The translations under genes and the position numbers were made by a program. The notes beneath the pieces were generated by a model. It saw nothing but the letters and a program-made list of their open reading frames with translations. It was not told where the DNA came from and searched no databases. A stretch of DNA of 64,000 bases from Prochlorococcus sp. AG-402-K10 (lineage in GTDB: Bacteria; Cyanobacteriota; Cyanobacteriia; PCC-6307; Cyanobiaceae), in assembly GCA_003216835.1 (NCBI GenBank), contig QCIF01000003.1, forward strand, positions 1-64,000. The letters are read 5' to 3'. Below are positions 1 to 9,843 of this stretch, piece after piece. The first letter of the stretch is position 1, and every line of letters begins with the position of its first letter.

Positions 1-806
1 GTATATTTGGAGTCAATTATGATGGGACATGTTCGTTTAAACCGGGAACTAGATTTGGCCCAGAAGCGATAAGACAAGTCAGTATTTGTTTAGAAACATA
101 TTGTCCAAAACTAGATAAAGACTTACAGGAAGTTAAATATGTTGATTTTGGTTCAATACTAATCGATAAAAATGACTCAGAATCCATTATTGAATCAGTC
201 AAATCAGCAACAAATTATTTAATTAGTAAAAGCCTTAGTCCTATCATGCTTGGTGGCGAGCACTCTATTACTAGAGGTGCTATTGAAGCATTAGTAAAAA
301 AATATCCAGATTTGATTTTGATTCAACTTGATGCCCATGCAGATTTAAGAGAGTCATATATAGGAAATAAACATAGTCATGCTTGTACAATGAAAAGATG
401 CTTAGAGGTTTTACCTGAAAAGAAGATTTTACAGATAGGAATAAGAAGTGGAACAAAAGAAGAATTTCAATTTATGAATAACAACAATCAATTAGTAAAC
501 TTTTTGCCAGGCGGAAATACACAAGAATTGAAAAAAGCTCTTTTACCATACTCTACTTCTCCGATCTATTTAACAATAGATTTAGATTGGTTTGATCCCA
601 GTTTATTAGCAGGAACTGGCACTCCAGAACCAGGAGGATTCTTTTGGAATGATTTTGAAGAGATCCTTAAAACTTTGAAAGACTTTAGAATTGTGGCTTC
701 AGATATTGTGGAGTTGTCTCCGGAAATTGATAAGAGCGGAGTAAGTAGCATAGTTGCCGCCAAAGTACTTAGAAGCTTAATTTTATCCTTAGAAAATATG
801 CAATAA
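1..806 (+). CDS. speB: Agmatinase/arginase-family ureohydrolase, 5' end outside window
   Basis: The reading frame is open from base 3 to the stop at 806, about 267 residues, so the gene begins before the window; the first in-window ATG of this frame (246) is internal. The fragment opens with a GVNYDGTCSFKPGTRFGP stretch typical of ureohydrolases. The manganese-binding motifs follow: GGEHS, DAHADLR and DLDWFDP. The family hydrolyses agmatine or a related guanidino compound to an amine plus urea in the cytosol. The gene is followed 50 bases later by gcvT on the same strand. Substrate (agmatine versus arginine or another guanidino acid) cannot be decided from the sequence. Confidence 0.9.
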   Translation, partial: IFGVNYDGTCSFKPGTRFGPEAIRQVSICLETYCPKLDKDLQEVKYVDFGSILIDKNDSESIIESVKSATNYLISKSLSPIMLGGEHSITRGAIEALVKKYPDLILIQLDAHADLRESYIGNKHSHACTMKRCLEVLPEKKILQIGIRSGTKEEFQFMNNNNQLVNFLPGGNTQELKKALLPYSTSPIYLTIDLDWFDPSLLAGTGTPEPGGFFWNDFEEILKTLKDFRIVASDIVELSPEIDKSGVSSIVAAKVLRSLILSLENMQ

Positions 807-856
807 AAAATTTCTAACCTAAAGTATAAAAATACTAAATTAATAAAAAATATTCC

Positions 857-1969
857 ATGGATTTGCTTAAAAGTCCACTGTATTCAAAATATGTTAATTC
901 AAATGCAAAATTAGTGAATTTTGCAGGCTGGGAAATGCCTATATCATTTTCAGGATTAATCAAGGAACATGAATCAGTAAGATCTTCCGCAGGATTTTTT
1001 GATATTTCCCACATGGGTGTAATTTGTATTAAGGGAATTAATCCTAAAGACTATATTCAAAAATTTTTTCCTTCTAATTTATATTCCTTTTCTCAAGGTC
1101 AAGGTCTTTATACAGTGATGCTCAATGAAAAAGGAGGAATCATAGATGACTTAATAATTTATGACCTTGGCATACAAGAAGATGATATTTCAGAACTACT
1201 ATTAATAGTTAATGCAAGTAGATTCGAAGTAGATTTTCGATGGATTAAAAATAATTTAAATACTGATAAAATTTCAATAACAAACTTTAAAAAAGATAAG
1301 GTACTTTTAGCATTACAGGGGAAAAATTCTTTTAATTTATTTGAAGAATGGATTGAATCATCGATCTCATATATTCCTAACTTTGGATGTCAATATAAAA
1401 TTTTTGATCATATTTCATCTAAAGAAAAAATCTTCTTTTCCAAAACAGGATATACAGGGGAAAACGGTTTAGAAATACTTTTATCTAAAAAATCAGCAAT
1501 TAATCTATGGGATTTCTTAATTTCCAAAAATATTTCGCCTTGTGGTTTAGGAGCTAGAGATACTCTAAGACTTGAAGCAGGCATGCATCTTTATGGCCAA
1601 GACATAAATGAAGAAACTTCTCCGTATGAAGCAGGTTTAGGATGGTTGGTACATTTAGAGAACAATCATGAATTCTTCGGAAGAAGTTTTCTTGAAGAGC
1701 AGTCAAAATTAGGTATTCAAAAAAAATTAGTTGGTCTCTCTATAGAAGGTAAAGCTATAGGAAGAAAGGGGTGCGAAGTATTTAAAGGTGAAGAGAATAT
1801 TGGAACTATCACTAGCGGCAGTTGGTCCCCTACTAAACAAAAAGCTATAGCTTTTGCATATATCAATACTTCGCATGCTTTTTTAAATAATGAAGTTCAA
1901 ATATTAATAAGAGGTAAAAAATTCAAAGGTTTCATAACAAAAAGAGCCTTTTATAAAAAAAATATTTAA
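857..1969 (+). CDS. gcvT: Glycine cleavage system T protein (aminomethyltransferase)
   Basis: The 370-residue protein has the usual T-protein length. It would transfer the methylene group from the aminomethyl-lipoyl H protein to tetrahydrofolate, releasing ammonia, as part of photorespiratory glycine breakdown and one-carbon supply. Visible family features are [10 protein letters not shown] near residue 47, GGIIDDLI near 93-100 (holding the catalytic aspartate), [10 protein letters not shown] near 197 and the [18 protein letters not shown] block near 230. It lies in a plus-strand run between speB and aspS, with spacers of about 50 bases. No riboswitch-like structure fits in the 50 bases upstream. 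Confidence 0.95.
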   Translation: MDLLKSPLYSKYVNSNAKLVNFAGWEMPISFSGLIKEHESVRSSAGFFDISHMGVICIKGINPKDYIQKFFPSNLYSFSQGQGLYTVMLNEKGGIIDDLIIYDLGIQEDDISELLLIVNASRFEVDFRWIKNNLNTDKISITNFKKDKVLLALQGKNSFNLFEEWIESSISYIPNFGCQYKIFDHISSKEKIFFSKTGYTGENGLEILLSKKSAINLWDFLISKNISPCGLGARDTLRLEAGMHLYGQDINEETSPYEAGLGWLVHLENNHEFFGRSFLEEQSKLGIQKKLVGLSIEGKAIGRKGCEVFKGEENIGTITSGSWSPTKQKAIAFAYINTSHAFLNNEVQILIRGKKFKGFITKRAFYKKNI

Positions 1970-2024
1970 CTAAATTTACCCTTGAAGAATTATTATTAGT
2001 TATTGATAAATAAATCATTTCTAG

Positions 2025-3821
2025 ATGAGAAACAAAATTTGTGAAGAACTCAATAATACTGACATTGGCAAATTAGTTAATCTATGCGGATGGGTAGATC
2101 GAAGAAGAGATCATGGCGGTGTAATTTTTATTGATTTAAGAGACCATAGTGGATTCTTACAAATAACAATTAACCCTGATGATGGAGCGAATCTATTTAA
2201 GCAAGCAGAAACACTAAGAAATGAGACTGTAATAATGGTTAGCGGAATTATTAATGAAAGACCTAAAGATTCAATAAATAAAAATTTAAGTACTGGAGAG
2301 TTAGAACTTAAGGTTATCGATTTACAAATTCTCAACCAAATAGATAAAAACTTACCTTTTCCTGTGTCTATACATGATTATGAAAATACTAAAGAAGAAC
2401 TCAGATTAAAATATAGATATTTAGATTTAAGAAGAGGAAAATTACTAGAAAATTTAAAAACTAGACATAAAATTATCAAAGTTGCTCGAGAATATCTTGA
2501 TAATTTTGGATTTACAGAAGTTGAAACTCCATTACTTACAAAATCGACACCTGAAGGAGCGCGCGATTTTCTTGTTCCTGCACGTCTATCTAATGGGGAA
2601 TTTTTTGCTCTACCTCAATCGCCACAACTTTTTAAACAGTTGTTAATGGTAGGAGGCCTGGACAAGTACTATCAAATTGCAAAATGTTTCCGTGATGAAG
2701 ACCTTAGAGCAGATAGACAACCAGAGTTTACTCAATTAGATATAGAGATGAGTTTTATTAGTGAAGAAGAAATAATTTCTTTTAATGAAAGACTTATAAA
2801 AAAAATATGGAAAGAAGTATTAAATATTAATTTTGATAATGCTTTTCCAAGAATGTCATGGCAATCAGCAATGGATAATTATGGAACTGATAGACCAGAT
2901 ACTAGATATCAAATGTTATTAAAAGATTTAGGAGACGTATTAGGTAATATTGGGTTTAATATTTTCACCAAAGCAATTAAGTCTGGAGGTTCCATAAAAT
3001 CTATAACAGTGAAAGGAGGTAATTCAAGTATTAGCAACGTCAGAATCAAGCCAGGAGGAGATATTTTCCAAGTAGCACAAGATGCAGGAGCTGGTGGTTT
3101 GGCCTTTATAAGGGTAAGAGAAGATGAGCTTGAGACTATTGGTGCAATTAAAAATAATCTAAATGAAGAAAATATAGCTGATATTCTAAAAATCACAGAA
3201 GCACAAGATGGAGACTTAATCCTCTTAGGAGCTGGAGATAAACAAATTGTCAACCAGTCATTAGATAGAGTTAGACAATACATCGCAAAAGACTTAAATC
3301 TCGTAGATAAAAGTAAATGGAATTTCTTGTGGGTCACTGATTTCCCAATGTTTGAAAGAAATGAAGAGGAAAATAGATATGAAGCCTTACATCATCCTTT
3401 TTGTTCTCCAAAAAACGTAAAATCTAGAGATTCTGAAAACTTGAAACAAGAAATCGAAAATTCTATAGCCAATGCTTATGACCTAGTTCTTAATGGTTTG
3501 GAATTAGGAGGTGGCTCTTTACGCATTCATGAAGCGAAATTGCAACGAGAAGTTCTTAAGACTGTGGGACTTACGGATAAAGAAATTGATGAAAAATTTG
3601 GATTTTTAATAGAAGCCTTAGAAATGGGTGCTCCTCCTCATGGTGGCATAGCGTTTGGCTTAGATCGTATTACTATGCTGATCATAGGTGCAGATTCAAT
3701 CAGAGAAACCATTGCTTTTCCAAAAAATCAACAAGCCAAATGTCTTCTCACAAATGCCCCATCAAACGTCTCCGAATCACAATTAAAAGAATTAGATATT
3801 GAAATAACAATTGATGAATAA
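2025..3821 (+). CDS. aspS: Aspartyl-tRNA synthetase
   Basis: The 598-residue protein has the bacterial-type AspRS layout. An N-terminal OB-fold anticodon-binding domain (about residues 1-110) is followed by a class II catalytic core with QSPQLFKQ, motif 2 in [18 protein letters not shown], the bacterial GAD insertion in the middle, and motif 3 ending in [10 protein letters not shown] near residue 545. It charges tRNA-Asp with aspartate in the cytosol. The start ATG at 2025 agrees with the family N terminus ([12 protein letters not shown] soon after). Whether it also misacylates tRNA-Asn cannot be told here. Confidence 0.97.
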   Translation: MRNKICEELNNTDIGKLVNLCGWVDRRRDHGGVIFIDLRDHSGFLQITINPDDGANLFKQAETLRNETVIMVSGIINERPKDSINKNLSTGELELKVIDLQILNQIDKNLPFPVSIHDYENTKEELRLKYRYLDLRRGKLLENLKTRHKIIKVAREYLDNFGFTEVETPLLTKSTPEGARDFLVPARLSNGEFFALPQSPQLFKQLLMVGGLDKYYQIAKCFRDEDLRADRQPEFTQLDIEMSFISEEEIISFNERLIKKIWKEVLNINFDNAFPRMSWQSAMDNYGTDRPDTRYQMLLKDLGDVLGNIGFNIFTKAIKSGGSIKSITVKGGNSSISNVRIKPGGDIFQVAQDAGAGGLAFIRVREDELETIGAIKNNLNEENIADILKITEAQDGDLILLGAGDKQIVNQSLDRVRQYIAKDLNLVDKSKWNFLWVTDFPMFERNEEENRYEALHHPFCSPKNVKSRDSENLKQEIENSIANAYDLVLNGLELGGGSLRIHEAKLQREVLKTVGLTDKEIDEKFGFLIEALEMGAPPHGGIAFGLDRITMLIIGADSIRETIAFPKNQQAKCLLTNAPSNVSESQLKELDIEITIDE

Positions 3822-3896
3822 GAATATATATAGATGTTCTAAAAGTTTTTTGTTTAAATAAAATATAAGGAGTCTGTGCTTAATTAAAAATATTTA

Positions 3897-5507
3897 ATGT
3901 CAAAGTTTGTTTTTGTCACTGGAGGCGTAGTTTCTAGCATTGGTAAAGGAATTGTTGCGGCAAGCTTAGGGAGATTATTAAAGTCTAGAGGATATAGCGT
4001 TTCAATACTAAAACTAGATCCATATCTAAATGTTGATCCAGGCACAATGAGTCCTTTCCAGCATGGAGAAGTTTTTGTAACCGAAGATGGAGCTGAAACT
4101 GACCTGGATTTAGGGCACTATGAGAGATTCACCGATACTGCTATGACTCGATTAAATAGTGTTACTACAGGATCTATTTATCAATCAGTAATTAATAAAG
4201 AAAGAAGAGGAAGTTACAATGGTGGCACTGTGCAAGTAATACCTCACATAACTGGAGAAATAAGAGAGAGAATTCATAGAGTGGCAGCCAACAGCAATGC
4301 AGATATTATTATTACTGAAATTGGTGGGACAGTTGGTGATATTGAATCTTTACCCTTTTTAGAAGCGATAAGAGAATTTAAAAATGATGTTAATAGCAAT
4401 GATGTTGCATACATTCACGTAACATTACTTCCTTACATCAAAACCTCTGGCGAAATCAAAACTAAACCAACACAACATTCAGTTAAAGAACTGAGATCAA
4501 TAGGAATTCAGCCTGATTTACTTGTATGCAGAAGTGATAAAGCAATAAATGAAAGCCTGAAAAAAAAGCTTAGTGGATTTTGCGGTGTCAATATTAACTC
4601 TGTAATTGAAGCATTAGATGCAGATAGCATTTATTCTGTACCTCTTTCTCTAAAAGAAGAAGGTTTGTGCAAAGAGACCCTGAAGTATCTAGACTTAAAA
4701 GATAAAGAATGTGATTTAAAAAATTGGGAAACATTAATTCATAATCTGAGAAATCCTGGGCCTCCAATAAAAGTTGCTCTAGTAGGGAAATATATTGAAC
4801 TTGGGGATGCATATTTATCCGTTGTTGAAGCTTTAAGACATGCATGCATTGAAGAAAAAGCTTTTTTAGATTTGCATTGGGTAAGCGCTGAAATGATAGA
4901 AAAAGATTCAGCAGAAACTTATTTAGATAAAGTTGATGCAATTGTTGTACCTGGGGGATTTGGCAATAGGGGAGTTAATGGAAAAATTTCGGCTATAAAA
5001 TTCGCAAGAGAAAATAAAATTCCATTTTTAGGTCTATGCCTTGGTATGCAATGTGCAGTTATAGAATGGGCTAGAAATGTAGCCAATCTTCCAGATGCAT
5101 CTAGTTCAGAACTAGACCCAAACACTCCAAATCCAGTGATACATTTATTACCAGAACAGGAAGATGTAGTTGATTTAGGTGGGACAATGAGACTTGGAGT
5201 TTATCCATGTAGATTGACAAATAATACAACTGGCAAAAGATTGTATGATGAAGATGTTATTTATGAAAGACATCGTCATAGATACGAATTTAATAATTAC
5301 TATAAACAGATTTTTTTAAATTCTGGATATAAAATTAGTGGTACATCCCCAGATGGCAGATTAGTAGAATTAATTGAGTTAGAAAATCATCCTTACTTCT
5401 TGGCATGTCAATATCATCCAGAGTTTTTATCAAGGCCTGGAAAACCTCATCCTTTATTTAAAGGTTTAATAAAAGCCTCTCAAGAAAAATTAACTCAATC
5501 AAATTAA
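3897..5507 (+). CDS. pyrG: CTP synthase
   Basis: The 536-residue protein converts UTP to CTP using glutamine and ATP. The N-terminal amidoligase domain begins [17 protein letters not shown] (a P-loop-like motif) and contains the family signature [21 protein letters not shown]. The C-terminal class I glutamine amidotransferase domain has the nucleophile loop [11 protein letters not shown] near residue 380 and the catalytic His-Glu in ACQYHPEF near residue 515. An AGGAG at about 3868 is too far from the ATG to serve it. The gene follows aspS by 75 bases and precedes queE by only 19 bases. Confidence 0.97.
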   Translation: MSKFVFVTGGVVSSIGKGIVAASLGRLLKSRGYSVSILKLDPYLNVDPGTMSPFQHGEVFVTEDGAETDLDLGHYERFTDTAMTRLNSVTTGSIYQSVINKERRGSYNGGTVQVIPHITGEIRERIHRVAANSNADIIITEIGGTVGDIESLPFLEAIREFKNDVNSNDVAYIHVTLLPYIKTSGEIKTKPTQHSVKELRSIGIQPDLLVCRSDKAINESLKKKLSGFCGVNINSVIEALDADSIYSVPLSLKEEGLCKETLKYLDLKDKECDLKNWETLIHNLRNPGPPIKVALVGKYIELGDAYLSVVEALRHACIEEKAFLDLHWVSAEMIEKDSAETYLDKVDAIVVPGGFGNRGVNGKISAIKFARENKIPFLGLCLGMQCAVIEWARNVANLPDASSSELDPNTPNPVIHLLPEQEDVVDLGGTMRLGVYPCRLTNNTTGKRLYDEDVIYERHRHRYEFNNYYKQIFLNSGYKISGTSPDGRLVELIELENHPYFLACQYHPEFLSRPGKPHPLFKGLIKASQEKLTQSN

Positions 5508-5526
5508 TATTCCTTATTTTTTTTGA

Positions 5527-6207
5527 ATGAAAAAAATGACAAATTTTTTACCTTTAGTCGAACAATTTCATTCGTTACAAGGTGAAGGTTTTCATGCAGG
5601 AAAAAGTGCTTTTTTTATAAGATTAGCTGGTTGTAAAGTTGGTTGTTCATGGTGCGATACCAAACATTCATGGGATGAGAAAAAATACCCGTCTATATCG
5701 ATTGAAAAAATAATAGATCGCATAAAAATTGCGCGGGGACAAGGAGCGGCCTTTTGTGTCATTACTGGTGGCGAACCTTTACAACATAACTTAGATAAGT
5801 TTTGCAAATCCATAAAACAAATGACTATGGGAGAACAACAAAACTCAATGAAAATTCATATTGAAACAAGTGGAGTTAATTCAATATCAGGAACTTATGA
5901 CTGGATTACTTTGTCTCCTAAAAGACACTCACCTCCAAAAAATTATTATTTGAAAAACTGTAATGAAATAAAAATAATCATAAATGAAAAAAAGGATATT
6001 GAATTTGCTATCCAAATAAAAAAAGAAATTATAAAACAATGTCGATTCTCAAAAATCGAAGATAGCTTAACAAAAGCAGATAAAATTTATTATTTACAAC
6101 CAGGCTGGAACAATAAGGATGGTTTTTCTCTTGCTATTGATTTCGTAAAAAATAATCCTGATTGGAAATTGAGCCTTCAAACTCACAAATACTTAAAAAT
6201 TAAATGA
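5527..6207 (+). CDS. queE: 7-carboxy-7-deazaguanine synthase (radical SAM)
   Basis: The 226-residue protein carries the QueE-type cluster motif CKVGCSWC (C36, C40, C43), which binds the 4Fe-4S cluster and S-adenosylmethionine, followed by the GGEPL motif. It contracts the ring of 6-carboxytetrahydropterin to 7-carboxy-7-deazaguanine, a step toward preQ0 and queuosine in tRNA. The N terminus LVEQFHSLQGEG is typical of the family. A second in-frame ATG at 5536 could also be the start. The gene ends six bases before queC, the next enzyme in the pathway, so the two are very likely co-transcribed. Confidence 0.95.
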   Translation: MKKMTNFLPLVEQFHSLQGEGFHAGKSAFFIRLAGCKVGCSWCDTKHSWDEKKYPSISIEKIIDRIKIARGQGAAFCVITGGEPLQHNLDKFCKSIKQMTMGEQQNSMKIHIETSGVNSISGTYDWITLSPKRHSPPKNYYLKNCNEIKIIINEKKDIEFAIQIKKEIIKQCRFSKIEDSLTKADKIYYLQPGWNNKDGFSLAIDFVKNNPDWKLSLQTHKYLKIK

Positions 6208-6213
6208 AAATGT

Positions 6214-6879
6214 ATGACTTTTAAAAATAAATCAATAGTAGTTTTATTATCTGGGGGTCTAGATTCTTCTACAGTCACTGGTATCGCAAAACAATCCAAA
6301 GCTAAAATTTTTGGCCTTTCATTTGACTATGGTCAACGGCATAAAAAAGAATTGCATTCTGCATCAATAATCGCAAAACACTTTGATATCGAAGAATTTA
6401 AAATTATTAAGCTTGACTTATCTTTATGGGGAGGATCTTCTTTAACTGATACTCAAAAAAATATTCCAACAGAGGGTATTCAAACTAATAAAATTCCTAA
6501 TACCTATGTTCCTGGCAGAAATACTATCTTCATTTCCGTCGCATTAAGTTACGCCGAAGCAATAGATGCTAATTATATTGGATTAGGAGTCAATGCACTG
6601 GATTATTCTGGTTATCCCGATTGCAGGCCTGACTACATTAAAAAATTTCAAGAACTAGCAGATCTTGCTAACAAAAGAGGACGGGAAAATAACCCAATAA
6701 AACTTTGGACACCTTTACTAGATTTAAATAAAGAAGAAATTTTTCAATTAGCTTTTTCCAATAATGTTCCTTTAGATAAAACATGGAGTTGTTACGCAGG
6801 TAACTCTAAACCATGTGGAAAGTGTGATAGTTGCATAATTCGAGATAGGGCTTATCAAAAATGGATACAAAAAAGGTAA
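6214..6879 (+). CDS. queC: 7-cyano-7-deazaguanine (preQ0) synthase
   Basis: The 221-residue protein belongs to the ATP-pyrophosphatase (PP-loop) family. It shows LLSGGLDSST near the N terminus, and a C-terminal zinc site formed by C193, C201, C204 and C207 in CYAGNSKPCGKCDSC. It converts the QueE product to preQ0 with ATP and ammonia. Adjacency to queE supports the assignment; queG, the last queuosine step, is also in this window at 48016-48957. Its 3' end is close to pabB, whose likely ATG begins three bases after the queC stop codon. Confidence 0.96.
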   Translation: MTFKNKSIVVLLSGGLDSSTVTGIAKQSKAKIFGLSFDYGQRHKKELHSASIIAKHFDIEEFKIIKLDLSLWGGSSLTDTQKNIPTEGIQTNKIPNTYVPGRNTIFISVALSYAEAIDANYIGLGVNALDYSGYPDCRPDYIKKFQELADLANKRGRENNPIKLWTPLLDLNKEEIFQLAFSNNVPLDKTWSCYAGNSKPCGKCDSCIIRDRAYQKWIQKR

Positions 6880-6881
6880 TC

Positions 6882-8201
6882 ATGAAAATAGAAAATAAGA
6901 TATTGACTAAATGGATAGATCCAGAATTAATTACGCACCATCTAGTCAAAAAGTTTGGAGAAGAAGGATTAGCTTGGTTAGACAGTGATGGTAAAGAAAA
7001 TGGTCAATGGTCAATAATAGGAGTCAAACCAAAAAAAATAATCCAGTCAAGAGATACGAACAAATCAGAAAAAGATAAGAATCCCTTTAATAATTTAAAA
7101 AATATTCAAGAAGGATTTTGGATGGGATGGTTAAGCTATGAAGCTGGTGCATATATTGAACCAAAAAATCCATGGAGAACGACTGATATGGCAACTTTAT
7201 GGATGGCATCATATGATCCAATCATTAAATGCAATCTGGTTAAAAAAGAAATAATTATTGAAGGAACTAATTCGAATGAACTGATAAAATATCAAAAAAT
7301 AATCAATAATATAAATATCGAAGAGGAAAAAATTTCTATTAAAATAAATATGAAGTTCGATTTTTCAAAAATCAACTTAGAGGAAATAAGTAAAAAATTT
7401 CAGGAAAATATTTTAAAAGTAAAAAAATTAATATCAATAGGAGATATATTTCAAGCCAACCTAACAACCAAATGTGAAGTTGAATCGCTAGAAAACTATA
7501 GTCCTCTGAATATATATTCGAAAATCAGAAGTAAATTAAAAGCTCCTTTTGGAGGAATAATAATTAATAATTTTGATAACAACAAAGAAGCAGTATTATC
7601 TACTTCACCAGAAAGATTTATAAAACTAGATAGTGAAAATTATGTAGAGTCAAGACCTATTAAAGGAACAAGATCTAGAGATAAAGATATAAATCAAGAC
7701 GCTCTTAATGCAATCGAATTAATTACCAATGAAAAAGATAGAGCGGAAAATATTATGATTGTTGACCTCCTGAGGAATGATTTAAGCAAAGTATGCGAAA
7801 TAGGAAGCATTATCGTACCTGAAATATTAAAACTTGAAAGTTTCTTAAAAGTTCATCACCTTACATCTGTTATAAGAGGAAGATTAAAACAAGATAAAAA
7901 CTGGATTGATTTACTAAAAGCATGCTGGCCAGGAGGATCTATCACTGGAGCACCAAAATTAAGATCATGCCAAAGACTTTTTGAATTAGAAGAATGTGAG
8001 CGTGGCCCTTACTGTGGGTCATTTATCAAGCTTGATTGGAATGGAGAATTAGACAGTAATATACTAATCAGATCATTTATAATAAAGAATAAAACAATAA
8101 ATATCTATGCTGGTTGCGGAATAGTCAGTGATTCAAATCCTGCAGAAGAAACTGAAGAATTAAAATGGAAGCTGTTGCCTTTAATTGAATCATTAAAATG
8201 A
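6882..8201 (+). CDS. pabB: Para-aminobenzoate synthase component I (chorismate-binding)
   Basis: The protein belongs to the anthranilate/ADC synthase component I family, with ESRPIKGTRSRD, NDLSKVCEIGSI and the signature PGGSITGAPK near the C terminus. I chose ATG 6882 (439 residues) over the upstream ATG at 6861 because AAGG lies about six bases before it and it avoids overlapping queC. It would aminate chorismate to 4-amino-4-deoxychorismate for folate. The role is called pABA rather than tryptophan because pabC, the lyase that completes pABA, overlaps its stop by four bases. No glutaminase subunit is encoded next to it. Confidence 0.9.
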   Translation: MKIENKILTKWIDPELITHHLVKKFGEEGLAWLDSDGKENGQWSIIGVKPKKIIQSRDTNKSEKDKNPFNNLKNIQEGFWMGWLSYEAGAYIEPKNPWRTTDMATLWMASYDPIIKCNLVKKEIIIEGTNSNELIKYQKIINNINIEEEKISIKINMKFDFSKINLEEISKKFQENILKVKKLISIGDIFQANLTTKCEVESLENYSPLNIYSKIRSKLKAPFGGIIINNFDNNKEAVLSTSPERFIKLDSENYVESRPIKGTRSRDKDINQDALNAIELITNEKDRAENIMIVDLLRNDLSKVCEIGSIIVPEILKLESFLKVHHLTSVIRGRLKQDKNWIDLLKACWPGGSITGAPKLRSCQRLFELEECERGPYCGSFIKLDWNGELDSNILIRSFIIKNKTINIYAGCGIVSDSNPAEETEELKWKLLPLIESLK

Positions 8202-9025
8202 CAGGAAGTATAGGTTGGTATAAAAATCAATGGTTAGATATTAATAAGATTTTCATTTCTGCAAGTGATCGAGGCTTAAAATTTGGAGACGGTATTTTTG
8301 AAACTATATTAATCAAGAATAATCAACTGATCTTGTTTGATGACCATATAAAAAGGCTAGAAAAAAGTAGCAGAATTTTAAATATAAATCTCAAAATAAA
8401 TCAATTAAATCTAAAGAAGATTATTAATGAGGGGATTAGGAAGTTATCTCTTAAAGATGATGAATTTGGATCAGTAAGGTTAAATTATAGTAGAGGAACT
8501 AACACAGGTAGATCATTAAAAATAAATAGCAATTCAATTACAAATAGTGTAGATAATTTATGGTTAGAGTTTTATCAAATACAGCCTAATTTTTCTCCAA
8601 TCAGTGTTTATATCAGTCAAAAAGAAAGAAGAAATGAATTTAGTTTAATAAGTAAATGTAAGACATTTTCATATAACCAAGCAATACAAGTATTATTGGA
8701 GGCTAAGCAAAAATCATTCGATGATTCAATTCTATTAAATACATCTGGTGAGCTATGCTGCGGAAGCTCTTTTAATCTTTTAATTAAAAGAAATACACAT
8801 TGGATAACGCCTAGAAAAGAGAGTGGTTGTCTAGAAGGAATAATGGTTGAAAAAGCTTTAAAATTAAAAATCGCAAAAGAACAATTAATTTTTCCAGAAT
8901 TTAAAGAAGATGACATTATTATTGCAATCAATAGCTTATCCTGTAGACAAATAAATAAGGTGAATGATTTAAAACTTAGATCAAAATTTAATCCGATTTA
9001 TTTTTGGGAATTATTATATAAATGA
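8198..9025 (+). CDS. pabC: Aminodeoxychorismate lyase, class IV PLP enzyme
   Basis: The 275-residue protein is a fold-type IV PLP enzyme. It opens with SASDRGLKFGDGIFETI, typical of the branched-chain aminotransferase/ADC lyase group. A lysine in KCKTFSYNQAIQ is the likely PLP Schiff-base residue, and FDDSILLNTSGELCCGSSFNLL matches the cofactor-phosphate region. It would release pyruvate from aminodeoxychorismate to give p-aminobenzoate. The ATGA overlap with pabB indicates translational coupling. A D-amino-acid or branched-chain aminotransferase is the main alternative, made less likely by the pabB partner. The 3' end overlaps convergent cobA by 28 bases. Confidence 0.88.
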   Translation: MTGSIGWYKNQWLDINKIFISASDRGLKFGDGIFETILIKNNQLILFDDHIKRLEKSSRILNINLKINQLNLKKIINEGIRKLSLKDDEFGSVRLNYSRGTNTGRSLKINSNSITNSVDNLWLEFYQIQPNFSPISVYISQKERRNEFSLISKCKTFSYNQAIQVLLEAKQKSFDDSILLNTSGELCCGSSFNLLIKRNTHWITPRKESGCLEGIMVEKALKLKIAKEQLIFPEFKEDDIIIAINSLSCRQINKVNDLKLRSKFNPIYFWELLYK

Positions 9026-9819
9026 ACTTGATTTATGTCCGTTAAATATACCTCAGATAATTTAGTGATATTATTATTTACCTTAAAATTAACAATTTTT
9101 CCAATTACAATTATAGAAGGAGATAAATATTTTTGATCTTTAATTGTATCAAAAAGATTTTTTAATTCTGCAATTATGCATTTTTGATTCTTTAAAGTAG
9201 CTTCTTGAATTACGGCACATTTAGTATTTTTATCTATACCTCCTAAAATTAATTCTTGAATAATAAATTCAATATTTCTTATACCCATATAAATTACTAA
9301 GCTATCCGAGGATTTAGCTAATTCTCTCCAATTAACACTTTTTTTTTCCTTATCTATTTGCTCATGTCCAGTAACAAAAGTTACTGAACTTGCAGCATCT
9401 CTATGTGTTAATGGAATTCCACAATATGTCGGGGCAGCTATACCAGCAGTTATACCAGGAACAATTTCAACTGAAACTCCATTTTTTTCTAAGAAAGATA
9501 CTTCTTCACCACCTCTAGAAAAAACAAATGGATCTCCACCTTTTAGCCTTACAACATTTTTTCCTTCTTTTGCTAATTTTAAAATAAGAGAATTAGTTTC
9601 AGCTTGGGGAACAGAGCACTTACCAGCTCTTTTACCAACATGAAAAATTTCTGTATTATTTCCTGCTTCTTTTGTTATCTCAGAAGGAATTAGAGCATCA
9701 TGAACTAAAGCATCACAATCTTTTATAAGTCGCAAGGCTTTCAAAGTTAAAAGCTCAGGGTCACCAGGACCTGCTCCTACCAAATAAACAATACCGGGCA
9801 CATTAATCTCCATTAACAA
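8998..9819 (-). CDS. cobA: Uroporphyrinogen-III C-methyltransferase
   Basis: The 273-residue protein is a tetrapyrrole methylase. It has VYLVGAGPGDPELLTLKA at the N terminus, the VRLKGGDPFVFSRGGEE motif near residue 90, and PGITAGIAAPTYCGIPLTHR near 120. It methylates uroporphyrinogen III at C2 and C7 to precorrin-2, the branch to siroheme and cobalamin. It is a single-domain CobA without the CysG oxidase/chelatase portion. The third codon is also ATG (start at 9814), so the true start may be two codons shorter. Its start lies only 24 bases from the divergent MFS gene, and its end overlaps pabC. Confidence 0.93.
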   Translation of the reverse strand: MLMEINVPGIVYLVGAGPGDPELLTLKALRLIKDCDALVHDALIPSEITKEAGNNTEIFHVGKRAGKCSVPQAETNSLILKLAKEGKNVVRLKGGDPFVFSRGGEEVSFLEKNGVSVEIVPGITAGIAAPTYCGIPLTHRDAASSVTFVTGHEQIDKEKKSVNWRELAKSSDSLVIYMGIRNIEFIIQELILGGIDKNTKCAVIQEATLKNQKCIIAELKNLFDTIKDQKYLSPSIIVIGKIVNFKVNNNITKLSEVYLTDINQVHLYNNSQK

Positions 9820-9843
9820 GTATGGTAGTAGAAGTTAACCGCA

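Noticed and set aside
807..856. Possible glycine riboswitch before gcvT
   Set aside because: The spacer is only 50 bases of AT-rich sequence with no aptamer-like structure.
2909..3337. 142-residue open frame on the minus strand inside aspS
   Set aside because: It lies fully antisense to well-conserved aspS codons and shows no recognisable domain; it is a shadow frame.
3860..3896. AGGAG about 28 bases before pyrG with a GTG-CTT-AAT-TAA mini-frame
   Set aside because: It is too far from the pyrG ATG to be its ribosome site, and a three-codon leader peptide is not convincing.
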